A stretch of DNA of 64,000 nt from Symsagittifera roscoffensis (GCF_963678635.1 NC_087068.1:23176997-23240996), one strand, 5' to 3'; counted from the first letter of the stretch, positions 1 to 11,770 are shown. Notes: generated by a model not told the origin, from the sequence alone. Numbers and translations are program-made.

Positions 1-595
1 AGTTTAATCAACTAGATTACCTTATTTGAAGAATTTTATGTCATTTGAATTCCAAACTTTTTTCAGCATTGTGCAATTTTTCTGCAAAATTCAATAACCT
101 ATTGTTGGGAAATGTAATCACCTTGTATGAGAATCCAGATTTGATTGTGCCAAATGATGAGAAAACATTACCTTCTTGTTTAATTTCCTTTCTCATTGAT
201 TCCTGGTAGCCTTATAGATAGAATCAATCCCAAAACTTCTAATCAGCCAAATGAAAGGCAAATTTTATTTTGGTCAGCAGAAACTTATTTTGAAATAGTT
301 TTTTTTTTTATACTATTATTTGTTACTTTTGCAAGCACTCGGCAGCGATTTATCCCGCATATCCCGCATATCAAAGTTTTTTTTATAAATGAGTTATAAA
401 ACATTATTTCAAGTATTATAAACTATTTGTGAAATGCATAAATCTAATTGCCTCATTTCAAAAAAATAACTAGCATTTTAGCAAGCTTGAACGAAAGTTA
501 ATTGTAGTCAGTAAACAAATTTCAGACACAAACAAAACAAGTACGTCTAATTTTCTATAATTGTAGATATAAATGCATTTTTTCTTGTCACGTCT
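1..595. other. AT-rich non-coding interval
   Basis: I see no gene, RNA or clear repeat here. There are short homopolymer T tracts and a small duplicated motif (atcccgcat twice near 352-370). Short open frames are not supported by codon pattern or splice sites. Confidence 0.6.
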
Positions 596-599
596 AATT

Positions 600-1165
600 T
601 GCTTGTCGTCGAATTTTTTATGCCCTATGTCCTCCTCAATGATGTGCGATGTTTAATAAGAGTTGTCCTGAAACTTTTTTTTGTTTCAACTTTCGAGGAA
701 AAAGAGGATTATTTATGCTTGGTGTGGTTTTTTAATTCAGTCAATTTTCGATTTTTTTTACAAAGTATGTTTGACGGAATTTCTTTATATCAATTGAGAG
801 ATATTGTTATTCTAAGTTAAAATTTGAAATAATATTTCACCTGTGATCATTTTTTGTAAAGTTACGAGCTTTTGAAAATTACTAATATATTGCGTACTTA
901 TAACACGCGTAAGAAGCGAATTAACGGTTCCAAGTGGAATTGAATGTAATCATACTCTCACAATACGAGGCGCTAATTACATTCCCGGTGTTTTGTGTTT
1001 TACGTAGCGTGTGGGGGGATAAAATGAAGAAACAATAAAAAAAATGTTTTTTGTTTCAATTATTTGTCAATTACTCAACCAATAACTTGTCAATGGGCCC
1101 TAATTACAGTCGAAATATTCAGAGTTTTGCCCTGATATACGTGCATCTTGTTACTTGGCTTATCA
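600..1165 (+). repeat. Old, diverged copy of family A repeat
   Basis: The order of landmarks matches the better copies at 5.5-7.1 kb and 60.3 kb: a 'tttgacggaattt' block, 'cacctgtgatcattttt' followed by 'gtaaagtta', an 'acgcgt' block, 'gtgtggggggat', and finally an 'attcagagttttgccctgatata' type tail (near 1,115). It is heavily mutated and interrupted, so it is an old insertion. The short open frame inside it is not a gene. Confidence 0.6.
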
Positions 1166-1739
1166 CTTGTTAAATATTTTCTACTTTTTCATAGAATAAT
1201 TACTATGATTTAAGGCTTGAGAAACATCATCCCAAAACCACGCTAAAAACAGGATTAAATTAATTCACAGCCATTCATTTATAATCCGGGAGAGTTCAGT
1301 ATCCGATGCAACTGACATGCTCAATTTCATGTAAACTCAAACTCAAATACTGGCTGAGTACTAGTTAATACAGGGTAGTTTCAGGGGGTACTCAAAACTT
1401 TTTAAACTTTGTTTTACAAATTAGTTTTTTTTTCGTTCAATTGGAGTCTGCTCAAAAGTTGTCGGCCTTGTTTCCGCTTGGTAAGATTTTTTAGTTGCTG
1501 ATTTGAATCTAAATTGTCTTGTTTGGCATGTTTGCCTAGAAGTCCTGGTTGATAAAGATGGGTTTCATGAAAATGTAAAGGATTGGGTTTATTAAACTTA
1601 AAATTTTTTTAACACGCTGTGAAAAATTTCAAAAACTCAAAAACATTTATAACAATTTTCAGAAAATGGTATCCGTAGAAAGACCGCCTGAACAATTGTG
1701 TGCCTTCATACTCCCCTCTTCTTTTTTTGCTTACTCCTT
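1166..1739. other. AT-rich non-coding interval
   Basis: Nothing recognisable: no coding pattern, no inverted repeat, no RNA motif that I can identify. Confidence 0.5.
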
Positions 1740-2720
1740 TGAAAAAAAACGGTGGGGGAAAAATTGATCGATATTTTGATTTTTTCGTTTCTCAAAAACT
1801 AACCTACCAAATCTGAGATTTTTGTTTCAATGAAAAATGCGGATTTGAAAAACTTTCTTTTGTACCCGGCAAAACGCAAGCAATTTTTAAACAAAAAATT
1901 AACGCCTCCGCAATAGTGAAACTTTTGAGGTTTTTGATAGTATTTTTTTACAATTTTTTTTCTTCTCTCGAAAACCAACATCCCAAACTTGAGGTTGTGG
2001 GTTCATTGGAGAGAACGGATAGTAGTAAACTTGCCTGAAAAAGCGTGCTTGCCCATAAACGGTCAAGTCCATTTTTTAAATTAAAAAGCTATGATTCTCA
2101 GAAAAGTCAACTACCTGATTTGTTACCGTTTTTTAGACTTTTCTCGATGGCTATCCGGCCAAGTCTGATATCATAGGTTTAATCGTTACAACAGGTTGTT
2201 GAAAACCTACTCTTATTATTTGCTATGCCAAAACTTTTTTAGAAAAAAAGTTATGGTCTTCAAATAAGTGAAAGTTCTTTCGAAGTTTGCTGACTTCCTC
2301 GTTTCTTCGAAGTTTTATGACTTTCCTCGAAAATTATCGACCCAATTCCAGGTTAGGTGATCAACCAAGAAACTCAATTTTGGGAATAAACCCTGGTCTA
2401 TCGACCACTATCTGCTTTAAGAGGAAAAAATTGCAAAAATCGAATGTCAAGTTTTTGAACTTTGACCGTTCTTAGAATTTTTTTGATTTTTCTTAAGAAC
2501 TACCCACTCATATCCGGGATGATAAGCGCGATCAAAAGAACTGGTTGCGAGGTTGTTCATGTAGAAGCGGCTTCTCCGTACTTTTTTTAGGAGAAATATA
2601 ATGTTTTTGGGAAAAATCGATATCTAAAAAACTTTCACTCTACTAATTTTATTAAACAAATAACTAAGGTTTTGGTCACAGTCCATTTTTTGAAATCACG
2701 CTTTTCGTCTGGCATCAGTA
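1740..2720 (+). repeat. Degenerate tandem repeat, period about 178 bp
   Basis: Five diverged units share a layout: a T-rich run, 'ctcgaaaa' or similar, then a block like 'actacccannc', a 'ggttnn' block, and an 'aactggttg' block. The anchors fall near 1,790, 1,965, 2,140, 2,315 and 2,490, giving steps of about 175-180 bp. Units differ at many positions, so this is an old satellite-like array. A similar field in the opposite orientation seems to lie at 38.8-39.5 kb. Confidence 0.5.
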
Positions 2721-3149
2721 TAGTAAATTCAAATTATATCAAAAACGTTCCTCCAACGTTAGCTGGGCTCTAGATGCGCTTCAACGAGACATACTAGCGT
2801 TTTGGTTTACCTAGTTTTTCTTATACTTTTTAAAAATTTTATGATTGTGTTGTATCGCAAGTGGTGCGCAATTCCACTTCGCCTCTGTGTGAATTACTAC
2901 TAAGTGTTAGCTGCAATTTTGCTGCCGCTTCATACTAAAAAATGTTTTAATTGAAAAAACTCATTTTTGATTTCACTTGATATGGAAATATACAAGCTTC
3001 GTGTTATATAACGAATTGAAGAACATCAAAACATAAGTTTGATTAAATTTTGTAAGGAGCAAGTTTGTTTGGTTTAATAGTGCATAATTTTTCCCAAAAA
3101 ATACAAATGTTTAGCGAACAATTTTGTTGACAATTTTATATGATTATTA
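2721..3149. other. Non-coding, with a short dispersed motif
   Basis: No gene seen. A stretch near 2,850-2,895 (caagtggtgcg, then ttcgcctctgtgtg) resembles 9,070-9,105 (caagtggtgcg, then ttcgcttctgtgtgg). This suggests an unclassified dispersed repeat present at both sites. Confidence 0.4.
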
Positions 3150-3760
3150 TTACCAAAATTAATTGTTTAAAGGATATATAATAGATTATGATCATGATGT
3201 TTTCCTAGGAACTATAATCTTTTATAATCCATTATAATTAAATGATGAAAAAAAACTCAACTAAATGATTACACTTGATTATAAAATCTGATTTGCTACA
3301 AAAATGTCGCACGAAAAGTATAGTTTTATTATACTCTTTGGGTTAGTACTTTTCTGTAAAATTTTTTCAGTCTAAAAGAGAAATGTTTTGTCACACTTTA
3401 TGTTCTGAAAATAAAATCTTACCACAAAACTAAAGTTGATAGAAAAAACAAAACATACACAATTTGAATGCAAGGTTGAAGACAAAATAGGTAAATAGAA
3501 CGGATTGTTACAACTATATGGGATGAAAAAGATTTTTTGAGCATAAAAAATAAATTAAAAAGTTGGAAAAAAGTTATCGACTGCAAATGATTCTAATCAG
3601 TTTTAATTGAACCGAAATTGGTTATAGTGTTTCATAATTGATAGTAACTTGTTTTCAAAAAGATAAATTTTCATCGATTAATAGTTGATTATGATAGATT
3701 TTTCTCAATTCAAGAGAGTTTGGTATCAAAATTATAATATAACCGATTAGTATCGCTTCA
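3150..3760. repeat. Cluster of AT-rich palindromic motifs (ATAATnnATTATA type)
   Basis: Repeated short motifs such as 'attataat', 'gattataat' and 'tgattatgat' occur many times, often as imperfect palindromes. The same style of sequence recurs at 20.7-20.9 kb and 35.2-36.05 kb. No coding potential is seen. Confidence 0.45.
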
Positions 3761-4954
3761 AACCCGATGCGGCTAGTCTAACATTATTCTCAGCAGCTCA
3801 CTCACTACTTTCAAACTGAAAACTTAATACATTATTTATGGGTAGCGACTAATGCCGCACTAGAAACCGTTCCAAAATGAATTCGGGCAAACTTATTGGC
3901 CGTAGTATGCACACTTCAAACTTTGATGAAATTTGAAATTATCAGCCTAAAACTTATAGTTTGTCATCATTTCATTAGCCAAAAGCTATTCGAGACAAGC
4001 TAATTGGCAGTTGGAACACTCACGAGCAGTCTTGTTGCAGATTTCTTAGATAATTTGATGAAAAATTTTATTAAAAAAACGGTTTCCTAATTGTTAAGTT
4101 TAATGAACTTTATCTTAGCAAATTCAAGGAGAAGCTAAAACGTACTTTTTCATATATATCACTGATATTTATTAAGTAAAATGGGACAGTGTTATTTAGA
4201 AACGCTCATTAAAATTATTTTTGATCAGATGACATCATTTTTACCGCGTGACTGCAGTACTGAAATGGCACTGGTTTTGCGCTGAATTTTTTGTTATTCT
4301 AACTTGCTGAAATTTTTTCACCATCGATAAGTTGCATTATGATAATCCACCATGAAACAGCTCGGTAAATTTTATCAATCAGCTTGTTATAGTTTGTTTG
4401 GATTGACGGCTTTCTATGTTTTCGGCCAGGCAGATGCAAATACCAACTTTAGGTTGTAACCATTGATTTGAAGTAATTGTAGATTAAGACATTTAAGTTT
4501 GTAAATGAGTAAGGAGCAGACACGCCATCTCTCATGGCACTTGGACTACATACACTACAAGAAAAACCAGTACAATTGAAAATTGTTGAATAGAAGAACA
4601 ATCGATATATTTATTCACAAGTTACCGTGATGGTTCAGCAGATCAACAGGTGTATCGAGAATTATTATAAAATAACTCAAAACTCACTCCTTTTAATTCT
4701 TTTAGAATCCTAGACGAAACCAATTAACTTTAATTTCTAAAGATGTTTGCCTAAAAGTCCTCAGAGTGTTTTTTGAGTAATCTCAGTTGTTTCTATAAGA
4801 AATGAGTTTCAAGTGGAATTATTTCCCTGAATCACTTTCGCAGAATTTTATTTTTTATTTAATTCAGTGAAGCTGTTTACGAAAATTAAGTCAGGCGTAG
4901 AGAGCTGAAAAATGGACAATTTTGGATATACAATGCATTTCTTTTGAATAATCA
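3761..4954. other. Non-coding interval
   Basis: No gene or RNA recognised. A segment near 3,870-3,900 (aaaccgttccaaaatgaattc) weakly resembles pieces near 20,050, 28,805 and 58,215, probably fragments of an old repeat related to family A. Confidence 0.4.
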
Positions 4955-4958
4955 CCAC

Positions 4959-5107
4959 CTAGGCCGAGGTTGCAGTTTTATGTCCAGAATAAAGTTTGTT
5001 GTGTCCAGACTAACGCCAGCATGATCGGACATTTTTACGCTGTGGCATCCAAATTTGAAAGTTTCAGAATTTGTCCGTGTGGCTATAAAACCCTGCTGTC
5101 TGTATAA
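4959..5107. other. Possible exon, open on both strands
   Basis: This patch is more GC-rich than its surroundings and is open on both strands between plausible splice sites. Minus strand: 4,959-5,095, acceptor ending 'gacag' and donor CCTAG|GTGGTG, encoding roughly 45 residues. Plus strand: 4,963-5,107, acceptor 'ccacctag', ending in a stop, with four cysteines (C-C and C-P-C-G). Only one can be right and neither matches a family I know. It does not clearly join other exons. Confidence 0.25.
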
Positions 5108-5515
5108 TGAACTTAATCGCGGAATTTATTGAAAGTGTAAAAGTAAGTTTTGAAATTCGACCCGGGAAGTGTTCTGGGTAGTCCTCTAGACCTGTTTTGG
5201 CCTAATTCAACATTGGTCGGCATTTTTCCTTTGTTGAATCACCATTCCACAGCATAACTAAAAACACAGCTAAAATGTAATTTTAATTTGATTCATGTTA
5301 CATTCTAAGTTGAATTACATTAAAAAAATGGGAAGAAATTTTTAACATACAATGTAAATTAGGTGGTTAATTCGTGGAGAGAAATGTTTCCATAACTCAA
5401 AATAGAGAGATAAATAATCGTTCCAAGACATTTTCTTGTCTAGAATCAAAACTAAAAGATGAGAAAATAACATGATCTTTGGCAATAAATAACATAATTG
5501 CTCCTAAATCAAAAC
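5108..5515. other. Non-coding interval
   Basis: Nothing recognised. It leads directly into the family A tandem array. Confidence 0.5.
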
Positions 5516-6031
5516 AAGACTGCTCGTATCAGGGCGAAGCCCTGGCTGTTCCGACTGCCCTTTAAGAATTATGGAGCAGTAATAACATTAAAAAATTGAA
5601 TAAAAACAAAATGAAAATTTTTTTTCTAAAAATTAAAATTTTTTATGAAAATCATCCCCCCACAGGCCATATAAAGTACAAAAGGATAGATTTCGCTCCT
5701 TGTAACAAACCAATTATGGCAAACAAGCTTCTTTTAACCAATTTGGAACGATTTCTAAGACGGATTAACTCTCCGCTTACACGTTAATAGCGCGAATTAT
5801 ATCGCGCGTTAATTGTCCCAAAATGGCAATCTTCAAACCCCCGTAACTTTACAAAAAATGATCACAGGTGAAATATTTTTTCAAAATTGAGCTCGGGACA
5901 ACAATACCTTTCGAATGATATAAAAAAAATTCCGTCAAAAATGGCTAGTTAAAAAGTCGAAATTTGTCTGAAGAAAAAAAACCCAACCCGCGCACAAATA
6001 TTCCGTTACTTTCGTATCGAAAGTCGGAACA
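5516..6031 (-). repeat. Family A repeat, tandem copy 1
   Basis: Starts 'agactgctcgtatcagggcg' and ends 'cgaaagtcggaac'. One end carries the hairpin CAGGGC-gaa-GCCCTG, the other the hairpin CTTTCG-ata-CGAAAG, each next to a TGTTCCGAC/GTCGGAACA motif. Internal landmarks are 'tggagcagtaataac', a 'cgcgcgttaattg' block and 'tgatcacaggtgaaatat'. There is no coding capacity, so it is likely a non-autonomous mobile element. Orientation is assigned relative to the 60.3 kb copy. Confidence 0.75.
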
Positions 6032-6034
6032 ACA

Positions 6035-6566
6035 AGAATGCTCGTATCAGGGCGAAACCCTGAATGTTCCGACTGCTTTTTAAGGTTTTATGGAGCAGTA
6101 ATAACATTAAAAAATTAAATGTAAAAAAAAATAAAATGATTTTTTTTTCTTAAGTTTGAAATTTTTTATGAAAATCATCCTCCCACACGCCATATAAAGT
6201 AAAAAAAAAGATAGATTTCGATCCTTGTAACAAATCAATTATGGCAAATAAGCTTCTTTCAACCAATTTGGAACGATTTTTAAGACGGATTAACTCTCCG
6301 CTCACGCGTTAATAGCGCGAAATATATCGCGCGTTAATTGTCTCAAATTGGGCAAAATGGCAATTTTTAAACCCCCATAACTTTACAAAAATTGATCACA
6401 GGTAAAATATCTTTTCAAATTTGAGCTCAAGACAACAATACTTTTTGAATGATATCAAAAAACTCCGTCAAAAATGGCTAGTTAAAAAGTCGAAATTTGT
6501 CTGAAGAAAAAAAAACCACCCCGAGCACAAATATTCCGTTACTTTCGTAACGAAAGTCGGAACAAT
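6035..6566 (-). repeat. Family A repeat, tandem copy 2
   Basis: Directly abuts copy 1 in the same orientation with the same landmarks. The inner hairpin reads 'cagggcgaaaccctg', with one mismatch. The unit is about 530 bp. Head-to-tail arrangement without unique DNA between copies points to tandem amplification rather than independent insertions. Confidence 0.75.
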
Positions 6567-6567
6567 A

Positions 6568-7091
6568 AGACTGCTCGCAGCAGAGCGAAGCCCTGAATGT
6601 TCCGACAGCCTTTTAAGGTTTATGGAGCAGTAATAACATAAATATCATTAACAAATTAAATGTAAAAAAAATGAAAAAAAAAATTCTAAATACATAAAAG
6701 CCATTCCCCCACACGCCATATAAACTACAAAAGAATAGAATTCGCTCCTTGTAACAAATCAATCATGGCAAATCAGCTTCTTTCAGCCAGTTTGGAACGA
6801 TTTCTATGACGGATTAAATCTCCGCTTACGCGTTAATAGCGCGAGTTATATCGCCCGTTAATTGTCCCAAATTGGCCAAAATGGCAATCTGTAAACCCCC
6901 ATAACTTTACGAAAAATGATCACAGGTGAAATATCTTTTCAAATTTGAGCTCAGGACAACAATACCTTTTGAATGATATTTTAAAATTTCCGTCAAAAAC
7001 GGCTAGTTAAAATTCGAAATTTGTCTGAAGAAAAAAAAAACCCACCCCGAGAACAAATATTCCGTTACTTTCGTATCGAAAGTCGGAACAA
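6568..7091 (-). repeat. Family A repeat, tandem copy 3
   Basis: Third head-to-tail copy, ending 'cgtatcgaaagtcggaaca' before unique sequence. It keeps 'tggagcagtaataac', the 'cgcgagttatatcgcccg' block and the 'tgatcacaggtgaaat' block. Its first hairpin is degraded ('cagagcgaagccctg'). Confidence 0.75.
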
Positions 7092-9360
7092 AAAAATTCT
7101 GTAGAAATTTCAAACAGTTCATATGAATCGTCAATGAACAAAAGACTGCTACTGTGCAACTAGAACAAAATATTCGATAACGAGTTTACAATTGCTGTAG
7201 TCTGAAAAGAAAAAAAAACATTTTCATGCGAACGGACTAATTTTAGTTTTTCTTGGATTCTTTGCAACCAACTCTTTCCATCGTTTTGGGGAGGGAGAGC
7301 AAAGAAATCTGCGAGGGATGAAGTAGACAAACTTTATAACAATACTTCAATCCGAAATGGGGTGGGATGTTAAGTACACTCTTGCCCCTAAAACTGATAT
7401 CATTACTCTAAGTGACAATGCGAGAAGACCAGACTAGGTTAAAAGAAAAGGCAAATCGCGAGGTCTGAGAAGCGGCAAAGGTTTTACTTTTTTCTCAATG
7501 AGGCTCCATTCCATTTTTTAAAACTTTTTTCTAGCAATGACCGAGAGAATTTTAAACTCCTATACCAATCATTCGAGGTTTTTGCCATTTGCCATTGGGT
7601 AGAAAACGTATCAAAATCCAAAGTTCTTTATTTTTTTAGAGCTTGGAGCAAAACTAAAATACAGAAGCAAGCACAAAAAAGATGAAATTGCACAAGATAA
7701 AACTAGCTCTAGACAATATTTTATTCTAACAAAAATGTGATGAAATTAAACAATTCAAGAAAAAGAGACAGCCTAGGATTTAAAACAGCACTATACAAGG
7801 TCCAAACCCCTCTCCTGGAAATATCTCCTATTTTCACATAGCTTCCCACACTTTGACAAACATTCTCTAAAGTTTCCTTCTAGCGCTAGTAAAAAGGGCA
7901 GTTTAAGGCCTGTCATAGTTCGAGCTCCAAATTTCAAATTTTCTAGCTGCCGAGGTTCATTCAATACTCTAATGCAGCAAAGTTATTCTTTAGTTCTGCA
8001 GTCCTTGCAAGAAAAATTGACTGCTCTTGTTTAAGAAACTACTGACACAACTTTTTATCTTATGAGGCAGAGAGAAATTGAGAAAAAATTTTTATAGGCA
8101 TCTGTCAAGCTCTGAAGTGAGCTTGCACTGTTAATGTAGTTGCATTCATAGCTCTAATGTTAGCTTCTCTTGGTTCACTTGCAGCTCTGAAGCGAGCTAG
8201 TGTTCCTAATTTTTAAGGTCTCGCTTTTTACTTTGAATTGACTTTCTGCTGTGGTAGTACCCCGAAGTTGCTTTTATCAAATAAGAGGCATACTTTGAGC
8301 GTGTCTGCGTTTAAAATGCATGTCACTTCCAATTAAAAATAGTTTTTATGTATTTTCTACCGCTTCTAATTACATCTTTGTTCATATTTCCGTTTTTTCT
8401 CTTTATCTGGCTGGAAAAGTCTTGGTCCATAATATACCGGCTTAGGGAGTTTTTTATTCGTTTGATGTTTACGATGTTATTTAGCGTAAGGCGTTAACTT
8501 TCAGATCGTCAGGTCGTGTGATTGATCTCCTGTCATGGCAATAAGAAAACTCTGACATTAACTCTAGCTTCAGGTCAATAAAAAGTCGGCACTGAACGTG
8601 AATAGATATTACCAACGAAATTTGCTTAGGCAGGGCTGCTATGTGTTCATAGATTCTTAGCGAATCGCAGTAACATCACATATTATGATTAAAATGGTCA
8701 GCAAAAACATCTTTTCCATCTAAAGGTTTTTCGTAATTTTTGACCAGATTTTTTCAAGTTGCTTAACAAAGCAAAAAAAAAAAACTTTCGAGTTTTTTCG
8801 TTGCGGAAAATTTTTCCTTTATATCAAAAAAATTTGAGTTTTTTATTACAAACTATCCATTCGGCTTAATATGCGTCTTCTGAAATAACGTAGGCATGCC
8901 GCGTCTGCTAATTTATCATTTCAGTGTCTTATTTAGCATATTTTCAAAAAATAATCAGTCAAATCCAAATCAACTTAAAGTTTTGAAAATTTTTGATAAG
9001 TCAATCGAGTTTTTAAACAGCTTCCATATCTATTTCTGTTCATTAGTTTGTCGTGTTGTGTTTGTGTTGAATGGCAAGTGGTGCGTAGCTTTATTTCGCT
9101 TCTGTGTGGAATTTTTCCAAGAAACAAATACAATACTTCAACCTCTTTGATTTTCCAGAATCTTTAAGCTAACTCAAGTAGATAAAACTGTGATTATTGA
9201 GATTTTAGTACCCCAAGAAATTCAAAAATTAAATTCATTTTTCGAGCTGTAAATTTTTTTTTGATTGTTTTACTTTTGCTGTTTGATAACGGAGCTTGCC
9301 ATCAGTTTAACAGAGCTCAAATGTGCTAAAATATCAGAAAACAAAAAAAAAACAAATTTT
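7092..9360. other. Non-coding interval
   Basis: I recognise no gene. There are small local repeats such as 'agctctgaagtgagcttg' and 'agctctgaagcgagctag' (about 8,108 and 8,185), each a small hairpin. The longest open frame (8,896-9,150) has no family resemblance and overlaps the dispersed motif also seen near 2,850. Confidence 0.5.
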
Positions 9361-10097
9361 TTGGCCAGAGAAACTCTGAAACTCCGCGTGGTTGTTGGAA
9401 TTCAACCGACCTACTGAACCCCATCCCCAATGGTAATATTGTCGCAAACAAGGGCACTAAGCGTGTGGTAATCATACTCGGAGCCGAATCTCTAGATCAC
9501 GCGCTTCGTAAGCTATCCGCACCGTCTCAAAATAATGTGAGAGAGACTTATTTCACCAAGCCCGGTTTGAGCTTTAAATTTAACGCCAGTGATGATTCGC
9601 AGAAAACTATTCAATACTACCTGCATCATTTTTTGTCGAACCGCAAAGATGTAGTTATTTGGCGCGACGCCATAAATAACTCTATTAATAGACACCGCAG
9701 TAAAAACAACCAAAGTTTGCGTATTGACCAACTTAAGAGCCTTCGTCTGAGATGCACTGAATAAATAACCGCTTACGTATACTGTCGCCGCAATGGTACT
9801 AAGAAAATATAATTTTTTTAAAAAAAAAATAGGTCAAAGCGAAAGGCTAAACACCTAATACTTATCAAAAAGTATAAAAAGCTACACCAGCCCCATTTTC
9901 TTGAGTTGAAGACCCTGCTGCTACATAGACGGTACAGCGCTGACCTAAGATCATTGAAAACTAGGAAGAAGCGGAATCGTTCGTCACCTAAAAACCGTAG
10001 AGTGATTCAAATTAGATTTGAAGCGTTAAAACTTCAAATTACTCCTTCTAGTAAGTTATTGACGTATGAAAGTTTTTTGCTGGGTTTACTTGACTGA
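9361..10097 (+). pseudogene. Broken unidentified gene with SGNH-like motifs and a basic tail
   Basis: A frame open from about 9,361 runs to a stop at 9,762-9,764, continues in the same frame for about 15 codons, and resumes in that frame to 10,097 after further stops. The front part has a hydrophobic strand then 'LGAESLDHAL', and about 75 residues later 'KDVVIWRDAINN'. The spacing recalls blocks of SGNH/GDSL-type folds, but the catalytic serine context is not the usual GDS. The tail is very rich in Lys and Arg (RKKRNRSSPKNRR). It sits just upstream of the BEL/Pao gag region in the same orientation, so it could belong to that element or be an older insertion. I do not recognise the exact family. 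Confidence 0.4.
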
Positions 10098-10142
10098 GAT
10101 GAAAGTGTTTTCTGCGAGTCGTTTTTTCTGAAAGTCTCAATT

Positions 10143-10690
10143 ATGGCAGGTAAGTTTCACAAAATAATCATGAATTTGTCTGAGAAACGTGGCAATCTCG
10201 AGAACGAACTTCATAAATGCCACGAAACTATTTTGGAATACAAAGAGAGTCAGAGTTGTTGCTCGAAAAATGATGCATACCTTGATAAAGGCAGGAACTA
10301 TGTAGAACAAGCAGTCGATGTAATTATCGAGTTGATTTATTTGGCTGCCAAAAAATTCAAATTCGGACGAACTGATACCGGCATAAGATATGTGGCTTCA
10401 AGTTGACACAAAGTAACGATAAAATTTTACAGGAAGCTATCACATATAGAACAAGTTTCGAGGCTGTAACAGAGCAGGACGACTTAGATAGAAACTCAAA
10501 ACTTTCTTGTCGTTCCAAAAAGATTAAAAAACATCAGTCGCATACGTCAAAAACCGGCTCAATTTGTCACATTGAGGTAGCCGACATCAGCAATTGGGTT
10601 ATCAGAAATCGAGTAGTTATACCACCGCTCCGTCAAAAATCCCTTCTGAAAATTTTTTTCGGAGAAACAACAAGAAGAACTTGAGAGGCA
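10143..10690 (+). pseudogene. BEL/Pao gag, N-terminal part, unit 1
   Basis: Two overlapping open segments (10,143-10,406 and 10,403-10,684) in different frames. The first starts with an ATG and encodes a charged, helix-prone stretch (LSEKRGNLENELHKC), as in the N-terminal coiled region of BEL/Pao gag proteins. The second is Lys/Arg/Ser rich. The change of frame at about 10,405 breaks the gene. Gag would form the particle that packages element RNA. Confidence 0.6.
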
Positions 10691-11289
10691 GGCAAAAGTG
10701 TCATTAGGACTGAAAGAGCAGCAAAAAAAATGAAACAGTATTTTCTAGATTAACAAAGCTGTTTAGAGTTGAAAGAATTGGCTGAAGAACACAAAAAAAA
10801 AGTTGGTGAAAGAAGTCGTTTCTGCATCAACAGCATGTAACCAGGTTTCTTTGAGTCAACAAACTACAGGAACAGTAGCAGCTGGCTATCAGGCACCTGT
10901 AACCCCCTCGCACCAACATATAAGTGTTCTCGTTAGTAGTTAGAGCTTTTCAAGTGAGCGATATAAACCTTACAGTAGCTTGTGGACACGAGCTGTTACT
11001 ACTTCCTCCCTAATGTCAGCTCAACCACAGTACGTTCCAACCACAAATGTTTTTTCCGCAGCAACTCCTATTGCTCCTCCGAATGGTTTTGTGGTTTTGT
11101 CAAAGTGAAGGGACTGTGTTCTTTCCGCATCCTGAAAGTTTTTTGCATGCAAATCAAATCTTCGTCGTCAATTATCACAATATTTCCTCGAATTACACAG
11201 CGCCAACTCCCGGTTATTCACACGGTGCACTCGTCACGTCGAGTGTTCACTTTTGGCATGAGAGTCGTTTGGCCATTTCATATCGCCGG
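10691..11289 (+). pseudogene. BEL/Pao gag, linker region, unit 1, heavily broken
   Basis: Glu/Lys-rich then Pro/Ala/Thr-rich coding traces alternate between frames (for example 'ELAEEHKKK' near 10,775 and 'SAQPQYVPTT' near 11,015), with many stops. The same stretch recurs in unit 2 at about 14,350-14,905 with high similarity, so it is the same gag gene. Confidence 0.5.
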
Positions 11290-11770
11290 CTGTTTCGGCC
11301 ATACTCGGTGATAAAGAAAAGCTCACCTATCTGAAAACGCTCGTAGTGGGTAAAACAAAGTCCGCAATCGCTGAGTATAGCTATAGCGGAGTACTATATA
11401 GGAATGCATTAGCAACTCTTCAGAAAAATTTCCAGCAGCCGCATGCCGTAGTAGGGGCTCATCTGGATAAATGGAGTGTTTTCCGCCTCTAAAAAGGCAC
11501 AACTCGGGAAAGATAATTGGAATTTCCTCTACAACTTCTGGACTCGTTGCCATATTCAAGTCTTTGTCTTTGAACGACGACCTGAAAATTGTTAACTTAC
11601 TGAATCAAGCTGTGAGTAAGCTTCCTTCGAACCTTGAAGAGGCATGGTCAAATAAAACCGTAAGGCGTCAAGGGCATCAACCAACTCTGCTAGATTTCAC
11701 CGAGTGGCTTAAAGAATAAGCGGAGGGTCATGAGAGGCTAAAGTCACTGAATTCCAAAGGTAAATCTGAA
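11290..11770 (+). pseudogene. BEL/Pao gag, core region, unit 1
   Basis: Two frames together cover a gag core. About 11,300-11,480 encodes 'DKEKLTYLKTLVVGKTKSAI', matching the conserved 'KLxYLKxxLxGxAxxAI' pattern of BEL/Pao gag. From 11,471 to 11,719 a second frame encodes 'LLNQAVSKLPSNLEEAW' and 'PTLLDFTEWLKE'. One frameshift near 11,480 and a stop at 11,717 separate the pieces. Most of this is deleted in unit 2 (about 390 bp missing). Confidence 0.75.

Noticed and set aside
599-820. A 73-codon plus-strand open frame
   Set aside because: It overlaps a diverged family A repeat and has no family resemblance; Phe/Leu-rich composition comes from T-rich sequence.
5596-5787. Open frame inside the first family A copy
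   Set aside because: The other tandem copies do not keep the frame, so it is chance.
11323-11559. Minus-strand open frame opposite gag
   Set aside because: A shadow of the BEL/Pao gag core, which has clear conserved motifs on the plus strand.
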